Source: Methanobrevibacter_A acididurans
GTDB taxonomy: Archaea > Methanobacteriota > Methanobacteria > Methanobacteriales > Methanobacteriaceae
Assembly: GCF_046197875.1 (NCBI RefSeq)
Contig: NZ_CP166991.1
Location: 1,615,995-1,679,994, forward strand
Direction: 5' to 3'
Length of the DNA stretch: 64,000 bases
The notes under the pieces were generated by a model. It was not told where the DNA came from, searched no databases, and saw nothing but the letters and a program-made list of their open reading frames with translations. The translations under genes and the position numbers were made by a program. Positions 1-9,882 of this stretch are shown here, one piece after another; positions within the stretch are counted from its first letter, which is position 1; each line of letters opens with the position of its first letter.

Positions 1-30
1 AATTTTTATAAAAATAGTATTAATAAATAT

Positions 31-66
31 TTAAAAAAAATAAAAATTTGGAGAGTAATCTCCAAA
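31..66 (-). terminator. Hairpin plus T-tract terminator after hdrA
   Basis: Bases 47-54 and 59-66 form a perfect 8-bp stem (TTTGGAGA / TCTCCAAA) with a 4-base loop. It lies just beyond the hdrA stop codon. Read on the minus strand, it is followed at once by a long T-rich run (46 down to 31). The arrangement matches an intrinsic-type terminator. Confidence 0.75.
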
Positions 67-67
67 A

Positions 68-2056
68 TTATTTACCAATATCTTCAAGAGCTGCATCAAT
101 TTGTGCCATAATTTGTGAAGTTTTAAAGTGATTTTGATCCATTGCTCCAGAAGGACATGCACCTACACAAGTACCGCAACCTTTACATAAAGCTACATTG
201 ATTACAGCATGAGCTTCTCCTTCTTCACCTTCAATACTAATAGCACCGAATGGACATAATTCAACACATACTTCACAAGCACCACAAACTGTATCATCTG
301 TACTTGCAATAATTGGTTCAATTTCAACTTCACCTTTAGCCATAGGAATAGCTGCTCTAGCAGCTGCAGCTGATCCTTGAGCAACAGAATCAGGTATATC
401 TTTTGGACCTTGTGCTACACCAGCAATGAAGACACCATCTGTTAAAGTATCAACAGGTCTTAATTTAGGGTGTGCTTCAAGATAGAATCCATCAGCGGAT
501 TTAGATATTCCTAAAGTTTGTCTTAATTCAGTTGAACCTTCAGGTGCTTCTAAACCTACACTTAAAACAACTAAATCATAAGTGAATTCTGTAATTTTTC
601 CAAGTAAAGTATCTTCTGCTCTAACAGTTAATGTTTTATCATCATTTTCAAATATTTGTGCAGGTCTACCTCTTAAGAATTCAATTCCATATTTTTCTTG
701 TGAATTTTTATAAAATTCTTCGTATCCTTTACCAAATGCACGAATATCCATATAATAACAAGTTACATCAGTATCAGGTTCGTGATCAATACATAATTGA
801 GCATTCTTCATAGAGTACATACAACATACTCTAGAACAGTATGGTTTACCTATTTGTTCATCTCTTGAACCTACACAATGGATAAATGCAACACGTTTAG
901 GAGCTTCACCATCAGAAGGTTTAACTACATGTCCTTGAGTTGGTCCAGATGCATTAATCATTCTTTCTATTTCCATACCAGTGATAACATTATCAAATCT
1001 ACCATAACCATATTGGTAAATTCCAGATGGGTCGAAAGGATCATAACCAGTAGCTGCAATAATAGTACCTACATTAAGTTCAATTTCTTCAGGTTGTTGA
1101 TCATGATTTATTGCTCCACGTTCACAGACTTTATCACAGAGATGACAATCAATACAATAATTTTTATCAATTGTTGCACATAAAGGAACTGCTTGAGGGA
1201 ATGGAATATATGCTGCTTTTACCATACCTATACCCATATCGTAGTAGTTAGGTATTTCAATTGGACATACTTCAGAACAAGATCCACAACCAGTACATAA
1301 ATCTTCTTCTACATATCTAGGTCTCTTTTCTACTTTAACCTTGAAGTTTCCTATATAACCATCTACTTCTTTTACTTCAGCATAAGTAATTAAATCAATA
1401 TTTTCGTGTTTATGGGTATCTACCATTTTTGGTGCAAGAATACACATTGAACAATCTAATGTTGGGAAAGTTTTATCTAATTGTCCCATTCTTCCCCCAA
1501 TAGTAGGGTTTCTTTCAACTAAATAAGTATGGTAACCCATATCTCCTAAATCTAAAGCAGATTGAATACCAGTTACTCCTCCACCAATAACTAAAGCTGT
1601 TTTTTCAACACTTACTTTATTAGCTTCTAAAGGTTCAAGTAATCTTGCTTTAGCAACTGCCATACGGACTAAATCATTAGCTTTACTAGTAGCTGCTTCA
1701 GGTTCATTCATATGTACCCAAGAATCTTGTTCTCTTAAGTTAGCAAATTCAAATAAAAATTTATTTAATCCTGCTTCTTCAACACATCTTCTAAATGTTG
1801 GTTCGTGAAGTCTAGGAGAACATGCTGCGACAACAACTCTATTTAATCCATATTCTTTAATATCATTTTGGATTAATTGTTGACCTGGGTCAGAACACAT
1901 ATATTTATAATCTTTTGCAATAACTACATTAGGTAAAGTACCCGCATATTCTGCAACGGCTTCAACATCGACAACACCTGCAATGTTTACACCACAGTGG
2001 CAAACATAAACTCCCACTTTTAATTCTTCGTTTTTTATATCTTTTTCTTCTGCCAT
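68..2056 (-). CDS. hdrA: CoB-CoM heterodisulfide reductase subunit A
   Basis: This is the flavin- and iron-sulfur-containing subunit of soluble heterodisulfide reductase. With HdrBC and the MvhADG hydrogenase it bifurcates electrons between CoM-S-S-CoB and ferredoxin in the cytoplasm. The 662 residues are the usual length. A dinucleotide-binding motif (VIGGGVTGIQSALDLG) sits near residue 156. Four 4Fe-4S motifs of CxxCxxCxxxC type start near residues 254, 301, 591 and 624. The conserved DCSMCILAPK segment is near 201. The start follows a GGTGAT ribosome-binding site. HdrBC and Mvh genes are not in this window. The gene appears to be monocistronic, with its own TATA box and terminator. Only ordinary cysteine codons are seen at the cluster motifs. 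Confidence 0.96.
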   Translation of the reverse strand: MAEEKDIKNEELKVGVYVCHCGVNIAGVVDVEAVAEYAGTLPNVVIAKDYKYMCSDPGQQLIQNDIKEYGLNRVVVAACSPRLHEPTFRRCVEEAGLNKFLFEFANLREQDSWVHMNEPEAATSKANDLVRMAVAKARLLEPLEANKVSVEKTALVIGGGVTGIQSALDLGDMGYHTYLVERNPTIGGRMGQLDKTFPTLDCSMCILAPKMVDTHKHENIDLITYAEVKEVDGYIGNFKVKVEKRPRYVEEDLCTGCGSCSEVCPIEIPNYYDMGIGMVKAAYIPFPQAVPLCATIDKNYCIDCHLCDKVCERGAINHDQQPEEIELNVGTIIAATGYDPFDPSGIYQYGYGRFDNVITGMEIERMINASGPTQGHVVKPSDGEAPKRVAFIHCVGSRDEQIGKPYCSRVCCMYSMKNAQLCIDHEPDTDVTCYYMDIRAFGKGYEEFYKNSQEKYGIEFLRGRPAQIFENDDKTLTVRAEDTLLGKITEFTYDLVVLSVGLEAPEGSTELRQTLGISKSADGFYLEAHPKLRPVDTLTDGVFIAGVAQGPKDIPDSVAQGSAAAARAAIPMAKGEVEIEPIIASTDDTVCGACEVCVELCPFGAISIEGEEGEAHAVINVALCKGCGTCVGACPSGAMDQNHFKTSQIMAQIDAALEDIGK

Positions 2057-2095
2057 TAAATCACCTTGTACAAGTTGATGAAATATAATCTAAAA

Positions 2096-2110
2096 TTTAT
2101 TATAAATGTT
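2096..2110 (-). promoter_or_regulatory. Probable TATA box of hdrA
   Basis: On the minus strand the sequence reads AACATTTATAATAAA, centred about 47 bases upstream of the hdrA start codon. A transcript starting about 25 bases downstream would have a short leader carrying the GGTGAT ribosome-binding site. Position and composition fit an archaeal TATA box. No experimental start is known from this sequence. Confidence 0.45.
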
Positions 2111-2167
2111 AGATATGATTTTATGTTTATGATATAAATTAATAAAGGTTTCTATTAAGGATATGGA

Positions 2168-2182
2168 GTAAAGTTTATATAT
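2168..2182 (+). promoter_or_regulatory. Consensus TTTATATA box facing away from hdrA
   Basis: Bases 2174-2181 are exactly TTTATATA, preceded by the purine-rich GTAAAG, a good BRE-like sequence. On the plus strand it would start transcription near 2205, into the short gap and then antisense to the AEC transporter, where there is no plus-strand gene. Read on the minus strand, the same bases are TATATAAA and could be a second, distal hdrA promoter. No convincing reading frame lies downstream. Confidence 0.35.
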
Positions 2183-2296
2183 GATAAAAAAATTTATCTT
2201 GAAAAAGATTATTATAGAGAGAATATGCCTAAAATCAACAAAAAAGTAAAATTAAATTATTAATTGGAAATAAAAACTTGTATAAATAATCAAATT

Positions 2297-3202
2297 TTAT
2301 AGCAATGAGACTAAAATTGGTATACTAATAAGACTAAGTAAAGTATTTGTAAAAATACAATCTGAAGTTAGTTTGTAATCTAAACCATAGGAAATAGCTA
2401 ATACTAAAGCAAACATTCCTGAGGGCATAGCTGCCTGAATTAATGAAACATTGAATTCTAAACCATGTAATCCAAATATAGTTAATATAATAAATGTTAC
2501 AAATGGATAAAAAATTAATTTAATAATTGAAGTTAAAGTTACAATACTTTTATGGGTTTTAATACCTTCAAATTTTAATGAAAGACCTAATGCCAACATT
2601 ATTAAAGGGATAGTGATTGCTGAAAATGAGGATATAATATTAGTTGCTACTTCACCAATTGGAATATTCATCAAGTTAAAAAGTATTCCTAAAATTAAAG
2701 CCCATAGTGGAGGCAAAAATATTGCTTTTTTAGCAGCTTGCTTAAAAGTTCCACCAAAAACTAATATTAAAACAATATTCATAATTAAGAAAGTTAGGGT
2801 TGTATTGATATCAAAAAATATTGCTCTTACGAATCCTGGATTACCAAATGCCCCTAATATTATAGGATAACCCATAAAACCAGTATTACCGATAATTACG
2901 GTTAAAAGGATGCTCCATAATTTTTTTCCCTCAAATTTTTTAATTTTAAGAATGAGGTAAACAACAGCACCAACAATAAAAGAGGATAATAATCCAACAA
3001 TTGGTAAAATACTTAGTGTAGGTAAAAGATTCATATTAGCTGCATATAAAGCTTTAAAAATCATACAAGGCAAAGCAATATTCATCACAATTTTATTTAA
3101 AGTACCTACATCAGTTGATTTAAGAAAATCTATTCTTTTAAGGAAATAACCTAAAAAAATCATGAAAATAATTGTTATTAATGTGACAAAAAAGGGATCC
3201 AT
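2297..3202 (-). CDS. AEC (auxin efflux carrier) family transporter
   Basis: The 301-residue protein is almost entirely hydrophobic, with about ten membrane segments in two five-helix halves, as in the AEC/bile-acid transporter superfamily. It opens with a membrane helix followed by GYFLKRIDF and has a conserved NTGFMGYPI segment near residues 110-118 and PSGMFALVLA near 263. The substrate cannot be read from sequence; prokaryotic relatives carry malate and other organic anions. The ribosome-binding site is AGGTT, nine bases from the ATG. It is flanked by intergenic gaps on both sides, so it is probably transcribed alone. Confidence 0.8.
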   Translation of the reverse strand: MDPFFVTLITIIFMIFLGYFLKRIDFLKSTDVGTLNKIVMNIALPCMIFKALYAANMNLLPTLSILPIVGLLSSFIVGAVVYLILKIKKFEGKKLWSILLTVIIGNTGFMGYPIILGAFGNPGFVRAIFFDINTTLTFLIMNIVLILVFGGTFKQAAKKAIFLPPLWALILGILFNLMNIPIGEVATNIISSFSAITIPLIMLALGLSLKFEGIKTHKSIVTLTSIIKLIFYPFVTFIILTIFGLHGLEFNVSLIQAAMPSGMFALVLAISYGLDYKLTSDCIFTNTLLSLISIPILVSLL

Positions 3203-3401
3203 TATTAAACCTAGAAATTATTAAATAAAAAAAATTTTAAAAAAATCAAACCTAAAAAAATTATATGAATAAATATTGAATAAATAGTCAAAATAATATA
3301 ATAAATTGATTTTTTAATTAAACTATTATAACAAGTAATAATAGTATATTATTCAAATTATTTAAATATTGTCAATGAAAAAAAAGAAAAAAATAGATTA
3401 T

Positions 3402-4343
3402 TTAATCTATAATACCGTCATTAGTAATTTTAAATACACATTCTCCTTCTGGAAGGTGAGGACTATCTACTAATCTTGCAATTCTTTTACCTGCTAAACC
3501 TTTTTTAAGCCAAACTCTGTAAGTTGAAGCATGTCCTAAAACATGTCCCCCTATAGCTTTAGTCGGACTACCAAAGAAAGCATCAGGTCTTGCTTGAACT
3601 TGATTAGTAATAAAAACAGCGACATTATATGTATTTGCTATAGTTTGTAAAACATGTAAATGTTGATTAAGTTTTTGTTGTCTTACAGCTAATGATTCTC
3701 GTCCAACATATTCTGCTCTGAAATGTGCCATCAAAGAATCAACAATGACTAACTTAATATTAACTCCACTTTGTATTAACTCATTAATTTTATCAGCCAT
3801 TAATATTTGATGAGAAGAGTTAAAAGCTCTAGCAATATGAATTTTTTGTAATGTTTCTTCAGGATCTAAATCGAAAGCATTAGCTATTTGTTCAATTCTT
3901 TCAGGCCTAAAAGTGTTTTCAGTATCAATAAATACACATTCACCATCTAAACCGCCTTTATCTTCAGGTAATTGAACTGTTACAGCCAATTCATGAGATA
4001 TTTGACTTTTACCTGAACCAAATTCACCAAACACTTCTGTTAATGATTGGGTTTCAATACCTCCACCTATGAGCTCATCAAAACCTGAACTTCCAGTAGT
4101 AATACGTCCCACATCTTTTCTTCTTTCCATTACTTCAAATGCAGTTTCAAAATCAATATCTTCAGCTTTACGTGCCGCTTCTATAACTTTTTCTGCAACA
4201 CCCTCACCAATTTCTGCTTTTACAGATAATTCTTTTGGAGTAGCAGTTGCTAATCTCATCATGTCTGCAAAACCCGCATCTTGTAATTTTTCAGCTGTTT
4301 TTTCACCTACACCTGGTAAGTCCTTAAGTTCTATATCTTCCAT
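3402..4343 (-). CDS. radA: DNA repair and recombination protein RadA
   Basis: This archaeal RecA/Rad51 recombinase forms filaments on single-stranded DNA and catalyses strand exchange. An N-terminal helix-hairpin-helix domain (residues 1-60, ELKDLPGVGEKTAEKL) is followed by the ATPase core with Walker A GEFGSGKSQ and the KLVIVDSLMAHFRAEY Walker B region. A GGHVLGHAST segment lies near the end. I place the start at the second ATG (4343). AGGA lies nine bases before it but directly abuts the upstream in-frame ATG at 4352, which leaves no spacing there. The gene follows rpa at a 44-base distance, so the two recombination genes probably share a transcript. Confidence 0.96.
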   Translation of the reverse strand: MEDIELKDLPGVGEKTAEKLQDAGFADMMRLATATPKELSVKAEIGEGVAEKVIEAARKAEDIDFETAFEVMERRKDVGRITTGSSGFDELIGGGIETQSLTEVFGEFGSGKSQISHELAVTVQLPEDKGGLDGECVFIDTENTFRPERIEQIANAFDLDPEETLQKIHIARAFNSSHQILMADKINELIQSGVNIKLVIVDSLMAHFRAEYVGRESLAVRQQKLNQHLHVLQTIANTYNVAVFITNQVQARPDAFFGSPTKAIGGHVLGHASTYRVWLKKGLAGKRIARLVDSPHLPEGECVFKITNDGIID

Positions 4344-4387
4344 AATTATCATTCCTAATTAATATTTTATTATTTTAAACTCATAAT

Positions 4388-6769
4388 CTAAAGTGATTTA
4401 GATAAAATTTTTTTAGGATTTAATCTAATTGATTCATTATATTCATCGAAATTAGCATCTGCAATAATTTCTATGGATATTCCATTTAAATCTTCAATTT
4501 TAGTTTCTAAAACACTTAAATCTTCACTATTTTCAAAAATTTGAACAATTTCAGATTCTGTCATTTCTAATAATTCCTCAACTAATTCACCAAAGAAAGT
4601 TACGGATATTTCACCAGTATCATCTACAATTCTAGCCGGAATCATTAAAAGATATCTTGGTTTTTCTATCTCTTCACCACAATAATCACATATATATCCA
4701 TTATCTTCATTTTTTTCTAAGGTATTATTACAGCTAGGACATTTTAAAAGTACTAATTTATCACCGTAAGGATCTTTTAATGTTCCATTAATTCTTACAT
4801 TTATATCATCATCTTCTAATGATTCTATAGTTTTTTCTTGATAAATAATATCTTTTAATTCATCAAAGGTAGGTAAATTATCTAATTCTTCCTCTGTTGG
4901 AGATATTAAATTTGTATTATTTCCAATACTTAATATTATTCTATCATCCCTAAAGGATACACGAGGATTTTCTATTTTAACTGCACTTCCAACATCAAAT
5001 TCTTGTAAATTTGTTTTAGCATCCCATAAACTAGCTTTAATAGAACCTGTATCATCAGCTAAATCTATACTTCTAACCATTCCAGGTGTGCCATCTGGTT
5101 TTTGAAATTCATGAATATCTTGTATATCTAAAATTCTTGCTACAACACGAATATTTTTATCATCTTCATTTAATTCATCAATTTTCTTTTTTTCATATAA
5201 TATTTCTTCTAATTCGGCAAATGAAGGTAAATCTTTGACTTCATCCTCTTTAAGTTCAATTACTCTTGCAGTTTTACCTATATTTAGTTCAATATCACTA
5301 ATGCCAAGCTTAGTTCTAGCATTCTCAAGTTGAAAAGGTTTACCTAATTGAAGATTAGAATTTACTGCTTTATCATCCCAAAAAGAAACACGAACACTAC
5401 CAGTACTGTCAGCAAAATCTGCAGATCTAACAGTACCTACACTTCCATCATCTCTTTGAAATTCTCTGGAATCATTTAATGATATAACTCTTCCTAAAAT
5501 ATCTACTTCTTCACCATCATCATCATCGAAACTTTGAACTTGTTCAATTGGTAATGGTCCAAGTTTTGATTGTGATTCTTTCAAAGTGCTAACTAAATCA
5601 TCATATCCTTTTGGATCTATAACAAATCGTGTGTTCCAATTTGTATTAATTCTGTAACCAGATTTAGCATAATCATCATATTCAATATTTCCACCAATAA
5701 CTTCTATAATATCTCCTTTATTAAATTCTAAATTAGTATCATCATTCCATAAAGTCACTCTAATAGAACCGGTATCATCAGCTATTTCTATTGATTTAAC
5801 ATGACCATCACTACCATCTTTTCTTTGAAATGAAATTGTATCTTGTATTTTAGTAATTATCCCTAATATTGTAACATCTTTTTGCTCATGAGCTTCCCCT
5901 AACTTGAATAATGTTTCTTCAAATTCAGGAACATCAAAATCGCCTTTAATTGTTCGACCATCCCAATGAGACAATGATACTTCACCATTTCTTTCTCTAA
6001 CTTGAGCCCCTAATATTTTTATAGTATCATTCTCATTTAAACCAAGAGTTTCTATTAATTTAACATCCTTATTCCATAAGGTATAAGATATTTTACCAGT
6101 AGAATCTTGAATTTCGATAGAAGTAACTTCCCCTTTTTTACCATTACTATTATATTTTCTAATTGGAGGTATTCTTATTATTCTACCGATTATATTAACT
6201 GTTTCATTAGGAACTATATCCTTAATCAAGGTTATAGGTTCCTCATATTTTGGAAAATCTGGAAAATCATCTGAATTTAAAACTTGTATAGTAGATCTGG
6301 GTTTTAAATGTACTTCTAAACCTCTATAACCATCTTTAGATTCAATATTATCTATTTGTACAACATCTCCCTCTTTGAAGTTTTTAAGATGTTTTATGTT
6401 ATCTGTCCATAAAACAACTCGTACATTTCCAGTATCATCAGCAAGATTCAGGTTACATAACTTACCATCATTCCCTTTTCGAGAAGTAAATTCTTTAACA
6501 TCTGATATTCCCATTACTCTACCAATAATTGTTAATTCATTAATATTTGGTTCTAATTCCCTAATTTTATACATTTTATGTTTTTCATCAGAAATTGGAT
6601 CATTAGTTTCATCAATAAATGTTCCTACAACCATTCGTGCCACATCAATGTCTTTAACAAAACTAACATTTTCATAATCTTTTTTTAATGATTCCATTTT
6701 CTCTAAAAATTCTTTTTCAGAGACTTGGTCCTTAACTTTTTCATATTCATCTAATATTTCTTGATCCAT
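4388..6769 (-). CDS. rpa: Replication protein A, multi-OB-fold single-stranded DNA-binding protein
   Basis: This 793-residue protein is a large euryarchaeal RPA that coats single-stranded DNA in replication and repair. At least five OB folds can be recognised from the recurring pattern of a DxTG(S/N) strand followed by VxLWxxx (for example DDTGNVRVVLW, DSTGKISYTLW, DDTGSIRVTLW, DSTGSVRVSFW, DDTGSIKASLW). A C-terminal zinc finger (CPSCNNT...CDYCGEE) is followed by a last OB-like segment. The layout matches the Methanobacteriales single-subunit RPA, not the split RPA41/RPA32 form. The ribosome-binding site is GGGTTTGG. radA lies directly downstream. Confidence 0.93.
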   Translation of the reverse strand: MDQEILDEYEKVKDQVSEKEFLEKMESLKKDYENVSFVKDIDVARMVVGTFIDETNDPISDEKHKMYKIRELEPNINELTIIGRVMGISDVKEFTSRKGNDGKLCNLNLADDTGNVRVVLWTDNIKHLKNFKEGDVVQIDNIESKDGYRGLEVHLKPRSTIQVLNSDDFPDFPKYEEPITLIKDIVPNETVNIIGRIIRIPPIRKYNSNGKKGEVTSIEIQDSTGKISYTLWNKDVKLIETLGLNENDTIKILGAQVRERNGEVSLSHWDGRTIKGDFDVPEFEETLFKLGEAHEQKDVTILGIITKIQDTISFQRKDGSDGHVKSIEIADDTGSIRVTLWNDDTNLEFNKGDIIEVIGGNIEYDDYAKSGYRINTNWNTRFVIDPKGYDDLVSTLKESQSKLGPLPIEQVQSFDDDDGEEVDILGRVISLNDSREFQRDDGSVGTVRSADFADSTGSVRVSFWDDKAVNSNLQLGKPFQLENARTKLGISDIELNIGKTARVIELKEDEVKDLPSFAELEEILYEKKKIDELNEDDKNIRVVARILDIQDIHEFQKPDGTPGMVRSIDLADDTGSIKASLWDAKTNLQEFDVGSAVKIENPRVSFRDDRIILSIGNNTNLISPTEEELDNLPTFDELKDIIYQEKTIESLEDDDINVRINGTLKDPYGDKLVLLKCPSCNNTLEKNEDNGYICDYCGEEIEKPRYLLMIPARIVDDTGEISVTFFGELVEELLEMTESEIVQIFENSEDLSVLETKIEDLNGISIEIIADANFDEYNESIRLNPKKILSKSL

Positions 6770-6805
6770 ACCAAACCCTCAATTGTAATTAAACAATAAT
6801 TTAAA

Positions 6806-6820
6806 GTTTTTATATAATAT
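6806..6820 (-). promoter_or_regulatory. Probable TATA box of the rpa-radA unit
   Basis: On the minus strand the bases read ATATTATATAAAAAC, about 45 bases upstream of the rpa start. A start about 25 bases downstream would leave a leader of roughly 20 bases. The rest of the 309-base gap (6770-7078) is A+T-rich sequence in which I see no gene or RNA. Confidence 0.45.
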
Positions 6821-7041
6821 GTTTTTTCTAAGAGCATTTGAAAAATAATATATTTAATTAATTTTTAATGAATAAAAAAATATACTCTTATTACAAAACC
6901 ACTAAAATTACTGTTCTCTTTTTTTAATAATCTAAAATGATAACATTTTATAATTAATAAAAAAAATTTAATAAAACATATTTAATATTAATATATTTTT
7001 TATATATTTTAATTTTATTTATTATTAAAATTAATCTAAAT

Positions 7042-7061
7042 AAAAAAACATCCCAAAAAAA
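7042..7061 (-). terminator. T-tract terminator after the surface-glycan locus
   Basis: Just past the stop codon of the last gene of the minus-strand glycan cluster, the minus strand reads two seven-T runs (7061-7055 and 7048-7042) separated by GGGATG. T-rich tracts without a hairpin are typical archaeal terminators. Confidence 0.45.
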
Positions 7062-7078
7062 TAGAACAAAACAGAAAA

Positions 7079-8482
7079 TTAATATGCATTTTTATTACTT
7101 TTAAAAACGGTTTTGAAAAGTATAAGTACATCTAAACCAAAATGCCAATTTTCTACATATTCAATATCATATTGTATACGCTTGTTAATAGATGTATTAC
7201 CTCTACATCCATGTATTTGAGCCCAACCTGTTAATCCTGGACGGACTTGATGTTTTACCATATATTTAGGTATTTCTTTTCTAAATTTATCCACAAAATA
7301 TGGTCTTTCGGGTCTTGGACCCACAACACTCATATCTCCTTTTAATACATTGAAAAACTGTGGAAGTTCATCAATACTTGTTTTCCTAATAAAATCGCCA
7401 ACTTTAGTTTTTCTAGAATCATTAGGAGTAGTCCATCCCGTTTCTTCATCTTTTTCACTCTGAACTTTCATGCTACGAAATTTATACATTATAAAAGGTT
7501 TTCTTTTATAGCCGATTCTTTCCTGTTTAAAAATAATAGGTCCTGGTGATTCAATTTTAATTGCAATAGCTGTTAATAACATTATTGGAGAGGTAATGAT
7601 GATTGCTATTATAGAAATCAAAATATCTTCAACAACTTTTAAAAACTTATTAAATGTATCATCTAAAGGAACATAGCGAATATTTATAATTGGTAAATCA
7701 TCAATCATATCCACAGAAGGTTTAGCTGGAAGATATTTATAATAATCTGGGAGAATTTCCGCTTTGATTCCAGCATTTTCACATATATCAACTAATTCTG
7801 TTAATTTAGGGAAATATTCTAAAGATATAGCTATAACAACTCTATCAAAATTATGTTTTGTTAATATAGGTTCTAAATCATTGAAAGTCCCTACAAATCT
7901 GGTTCCTTCAATTTCTTGACCCAAATGTTCTTTTCGACCTAATAATCCTCTAACAGAATATCCTAAATATTTTTTCGCCTTGATTTTTTTAATAAAAGTA
8001 AAAGCTAAATCATTATCGCCAACAACTAGAATATGTTTCAAATTATGATCTTTTGACCTAATCAATCTTAACATTGCACGAATTAATGCTCTTTCAATAA
8101 TACCATAAATTATGCCAAATATACCTAAAAGAAATAAGAGTATTCTTGAAAAATCAGGTTGATTAATAAGAAATAAGAAAGCTACTAAGACCATAAAAGA
8201 CATTAAATTTGCTTTAATTATAGATGTTGCTTCTGAAAAAATTGATTTTTGATTTCTAAATGGTTTATATAATCCAAAAAAGTAGAAAAATAAGAGATAA
8301 ACTGGTATTACTGCAAATAAAGTAAATATGAAATAAGATCCAAATCCAAGATATCCTCCAATAGGTCCAAATATGGTTGTTTTAAATCTAATATAAAATG
8401 CAGTGAGTAATGCAAATAAAATTATTACAACATCTGTTAAAACTAATATTGCATTTAAAAATTGTTGATTTTGTTTAATCAT
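7079..8482 (-). CDS. Polyprenyl-phosphate sugar-1-phosphate transferase (initiating glycosyltransferase)
   Basis: The protein probably transfers a sugar 1-phosphate from a nucleotide sugar to a membrane polyprenyl phosphate, the first step of polymer assembly. Its 467 residues show the WbaP/WcaJ architecture. There are four or five N-terminal membrane helices, a central nucleotide-binding-like domain (HILVVGDNDLAFTFIKKI), one more membrane helix near 285-305, and a C-terminal catalytic domain. That domain carries PGPIIFKQERIGYKRKPF, MYKFRSM, GDMSVVGPRPE and RPGLTGWAQ. It is the last gene of the 28-kb glycan locus. The donor sugar cannot be told from sequence. The start at 8482 has a weak GGAA element. 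Confidence 0.88.
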   Translation of the reverse strand: MIKQNQQFLNAILVLTDVVIILFALLTAFYIRFKTTIFGPIGGYLGFGSYFIFTLFAVIPVYLLFFYFFGLYKPFRNQKSIFSEATSIIKANLMSFMVLVAFLFLINQPDFSRILLFLLGIFGIIYGIIERALIRAMLRLIRSKDHNLKHILVVGDNDLAFTFIKKIKAKKYLGYSVRGLLGRKEHLGQEIEGTRFVGTFNDLEPILTKHNFDRVVIAISLEYFPKLTELVDICENAGIKAEILPDYYKYLPAKPSVDMIDDLPIINIRYVPLDDTFNKFLKVVEDILISIIAIIITSPIMLLTAIAIKIESPGPIIFKQERIGYKRKPFIMYKFRSMKVQSEKDEETGWTTPNDSRKTKVGDFIRKTSIDELPQFFNVLKGDMSVVGPRPERPYFVDKFRKEIPKYMVKHQVRPGLTGWAQIHGCRGNTSINKRIQYDIEYVENWHFGLDVLILFKTVFKSNKNAY

Positions 8483-8614
8483 CGAATAATTCCACTTTTT
8501 TTATAATTTAAATTAAATCAATGTAAAAAATTTATACTTATCTAATTCTATATAAAAACATTTATTTTAATATATTTATTTATAAAAACCTAAAAATTTT
8601 AATAAAAAAATAGA

Positions 8615-9721
8615 TTAAATAGCACCTGTGAATTTTTTGAAAAATGGAATCTTACTAAGCACTAACATTGCAACCCAAGCTACTAAGAATAAAATTAATG
8701 ACAATATTGGAATTGAAACTAGTGCATTCATAGAAGCAAAATCCACATTCATTACCCATAACAATTTAAAGAGTAATAAATGACTTAAATAAATACCAAA
8801 AGAGAAAATACTAATAGATAATATAATATTTGCTGATTTTCCTTCACTAAAATAAGTTGTAATATTTTTTCTAGTATTTGAATTAAAATTAATATTTTTA
8901 AATATTAAAAATAAACTTATAGCTTGGAAAACGGTTGTTAAATCATAATAATCTATTCCTTGGAATGAACCTGCGATAAGTGAATTATTATATATCATGA
9001 AAACTTTAAGAATTGTTGAAATAATTAATACAGCAGTCCATAGATAATTATTTTGGGAAAGTTTAGTTTTTGTATTGTGTAAATAATATCCTAAAATAAA
9101 ATATCCTAAAGGTCCGGCAAAATATCTTAAATCTATATTAACATAAGGTAACTTGAATGTTGTGAAAACACATGTTACAAGCCAGATAATTAAAAAGTAT
9201 TTCACTTCATCAAATGATGAATTTTTAATCCATTTATTAATAATTGGAGTTATAAGATAAACACTTAATATCATCCATACAAACCAAAAGTGATTTAAAT
9301 AACCCGGTCGTCCTAAAAACATGTTAATTATAAATGATACAATAGAAGTAACAGAATTATAATCTGGTACTTTACCTTCAGTAAAACCAAAGACGAAACT
9401 AAAGATTACATAAATACTTCCCCAAAATAAAAATGGAATTAATATACGGGAAAATCTTTTTTCGATGAATCCCTTAAAATTATAGTCCCGATTAAGTAGT
9501 AATGTTCCAGAAATCATTATAAATATAGGTATTGATATTTTTGCAAAAGTACTATAAAAATCCGCGAATAACCAATTAATATTTACGGAAGAGTGTATTA
9601 ATGTTTCAGCAGAAACATGACCCACAACAACTAAAAATATTGCAAAAGCTTTTAAAAAATCTAAATAAAAAATTCTTTTTGAGCTAACTTTACCTGGTAA
9701 TAATATATTTTTCAATTGCAT
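8615..9721 (-). CDS. Membrane acyltransferase (acyltransferase 3 family)
   Basis: This 368-residue protein has about ten membrane helices and the acyltransferase-3 pattern. An early FYLDFLKAFAIFLVVVGHVS segment carries the catalytic-type histidine, and NHFWFVWMILSVYLITPI follows near residue 145. Members add acetyl or other acyl groups to surface polysaccharides, and the location inside the glycan locus supports that role. I see no clear ribosome-binding site before the ATG at 9721. It may be leaderless, or have its own promoter in the 161-base gap upstream (9722-9882), which otherwise looks empty. Confidence 0.85.
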   Translation of the reverse strand: MQLKNILLPGKVSSKRIFYLDFLKAFAIFLVVVGHVSAETLIHSSVNINWLFADFYSTFAKISIPIFIMISGTLLLNRDYNFKGFIEKRFSRILIPFLFWGSIYVIFSFVFGFTEGKVPDYNSVTSIVSFIINMFLGRPGYLNHFWFVWMILSVYLITPIINKWIKNSSFDEVKYFLIIWLVTCVFTTFKLPYVNIDLRYFAGPLGYFILGYYLHNTKTKLSQNNYLWTAVLIISTILKVFMIYNNSLIAGSFQGIDYYDLTTVFQAISLFLIFKNINFNSNTRKNITTYFSEGKSANIILSISIFSFGIYLSHLLLFKLLWVMNVDFASMNALVSIPILSLILFLVAWVAMLVLSKIPFFKKFTGAI

Positions 9722-9882
9722 GGAAATCAGTTTATTAAAAATTTTAGAAAATTAAATATTCTATTATAACTATTAAAGAGGATATAATATAAACATATCG
9801 GATTTAAACATTATTAAAAATGAGGTAATAAATTATTTATTATTCATTGAAAAAAAATTTAAGGATAAGTAAACATTCCAAA

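Noticed and set aside
631..1183. Plus-strand reading frames inside hdrA
   Set aside because: They lie antisense to a well-supported gene, with odd composition and no start signals.
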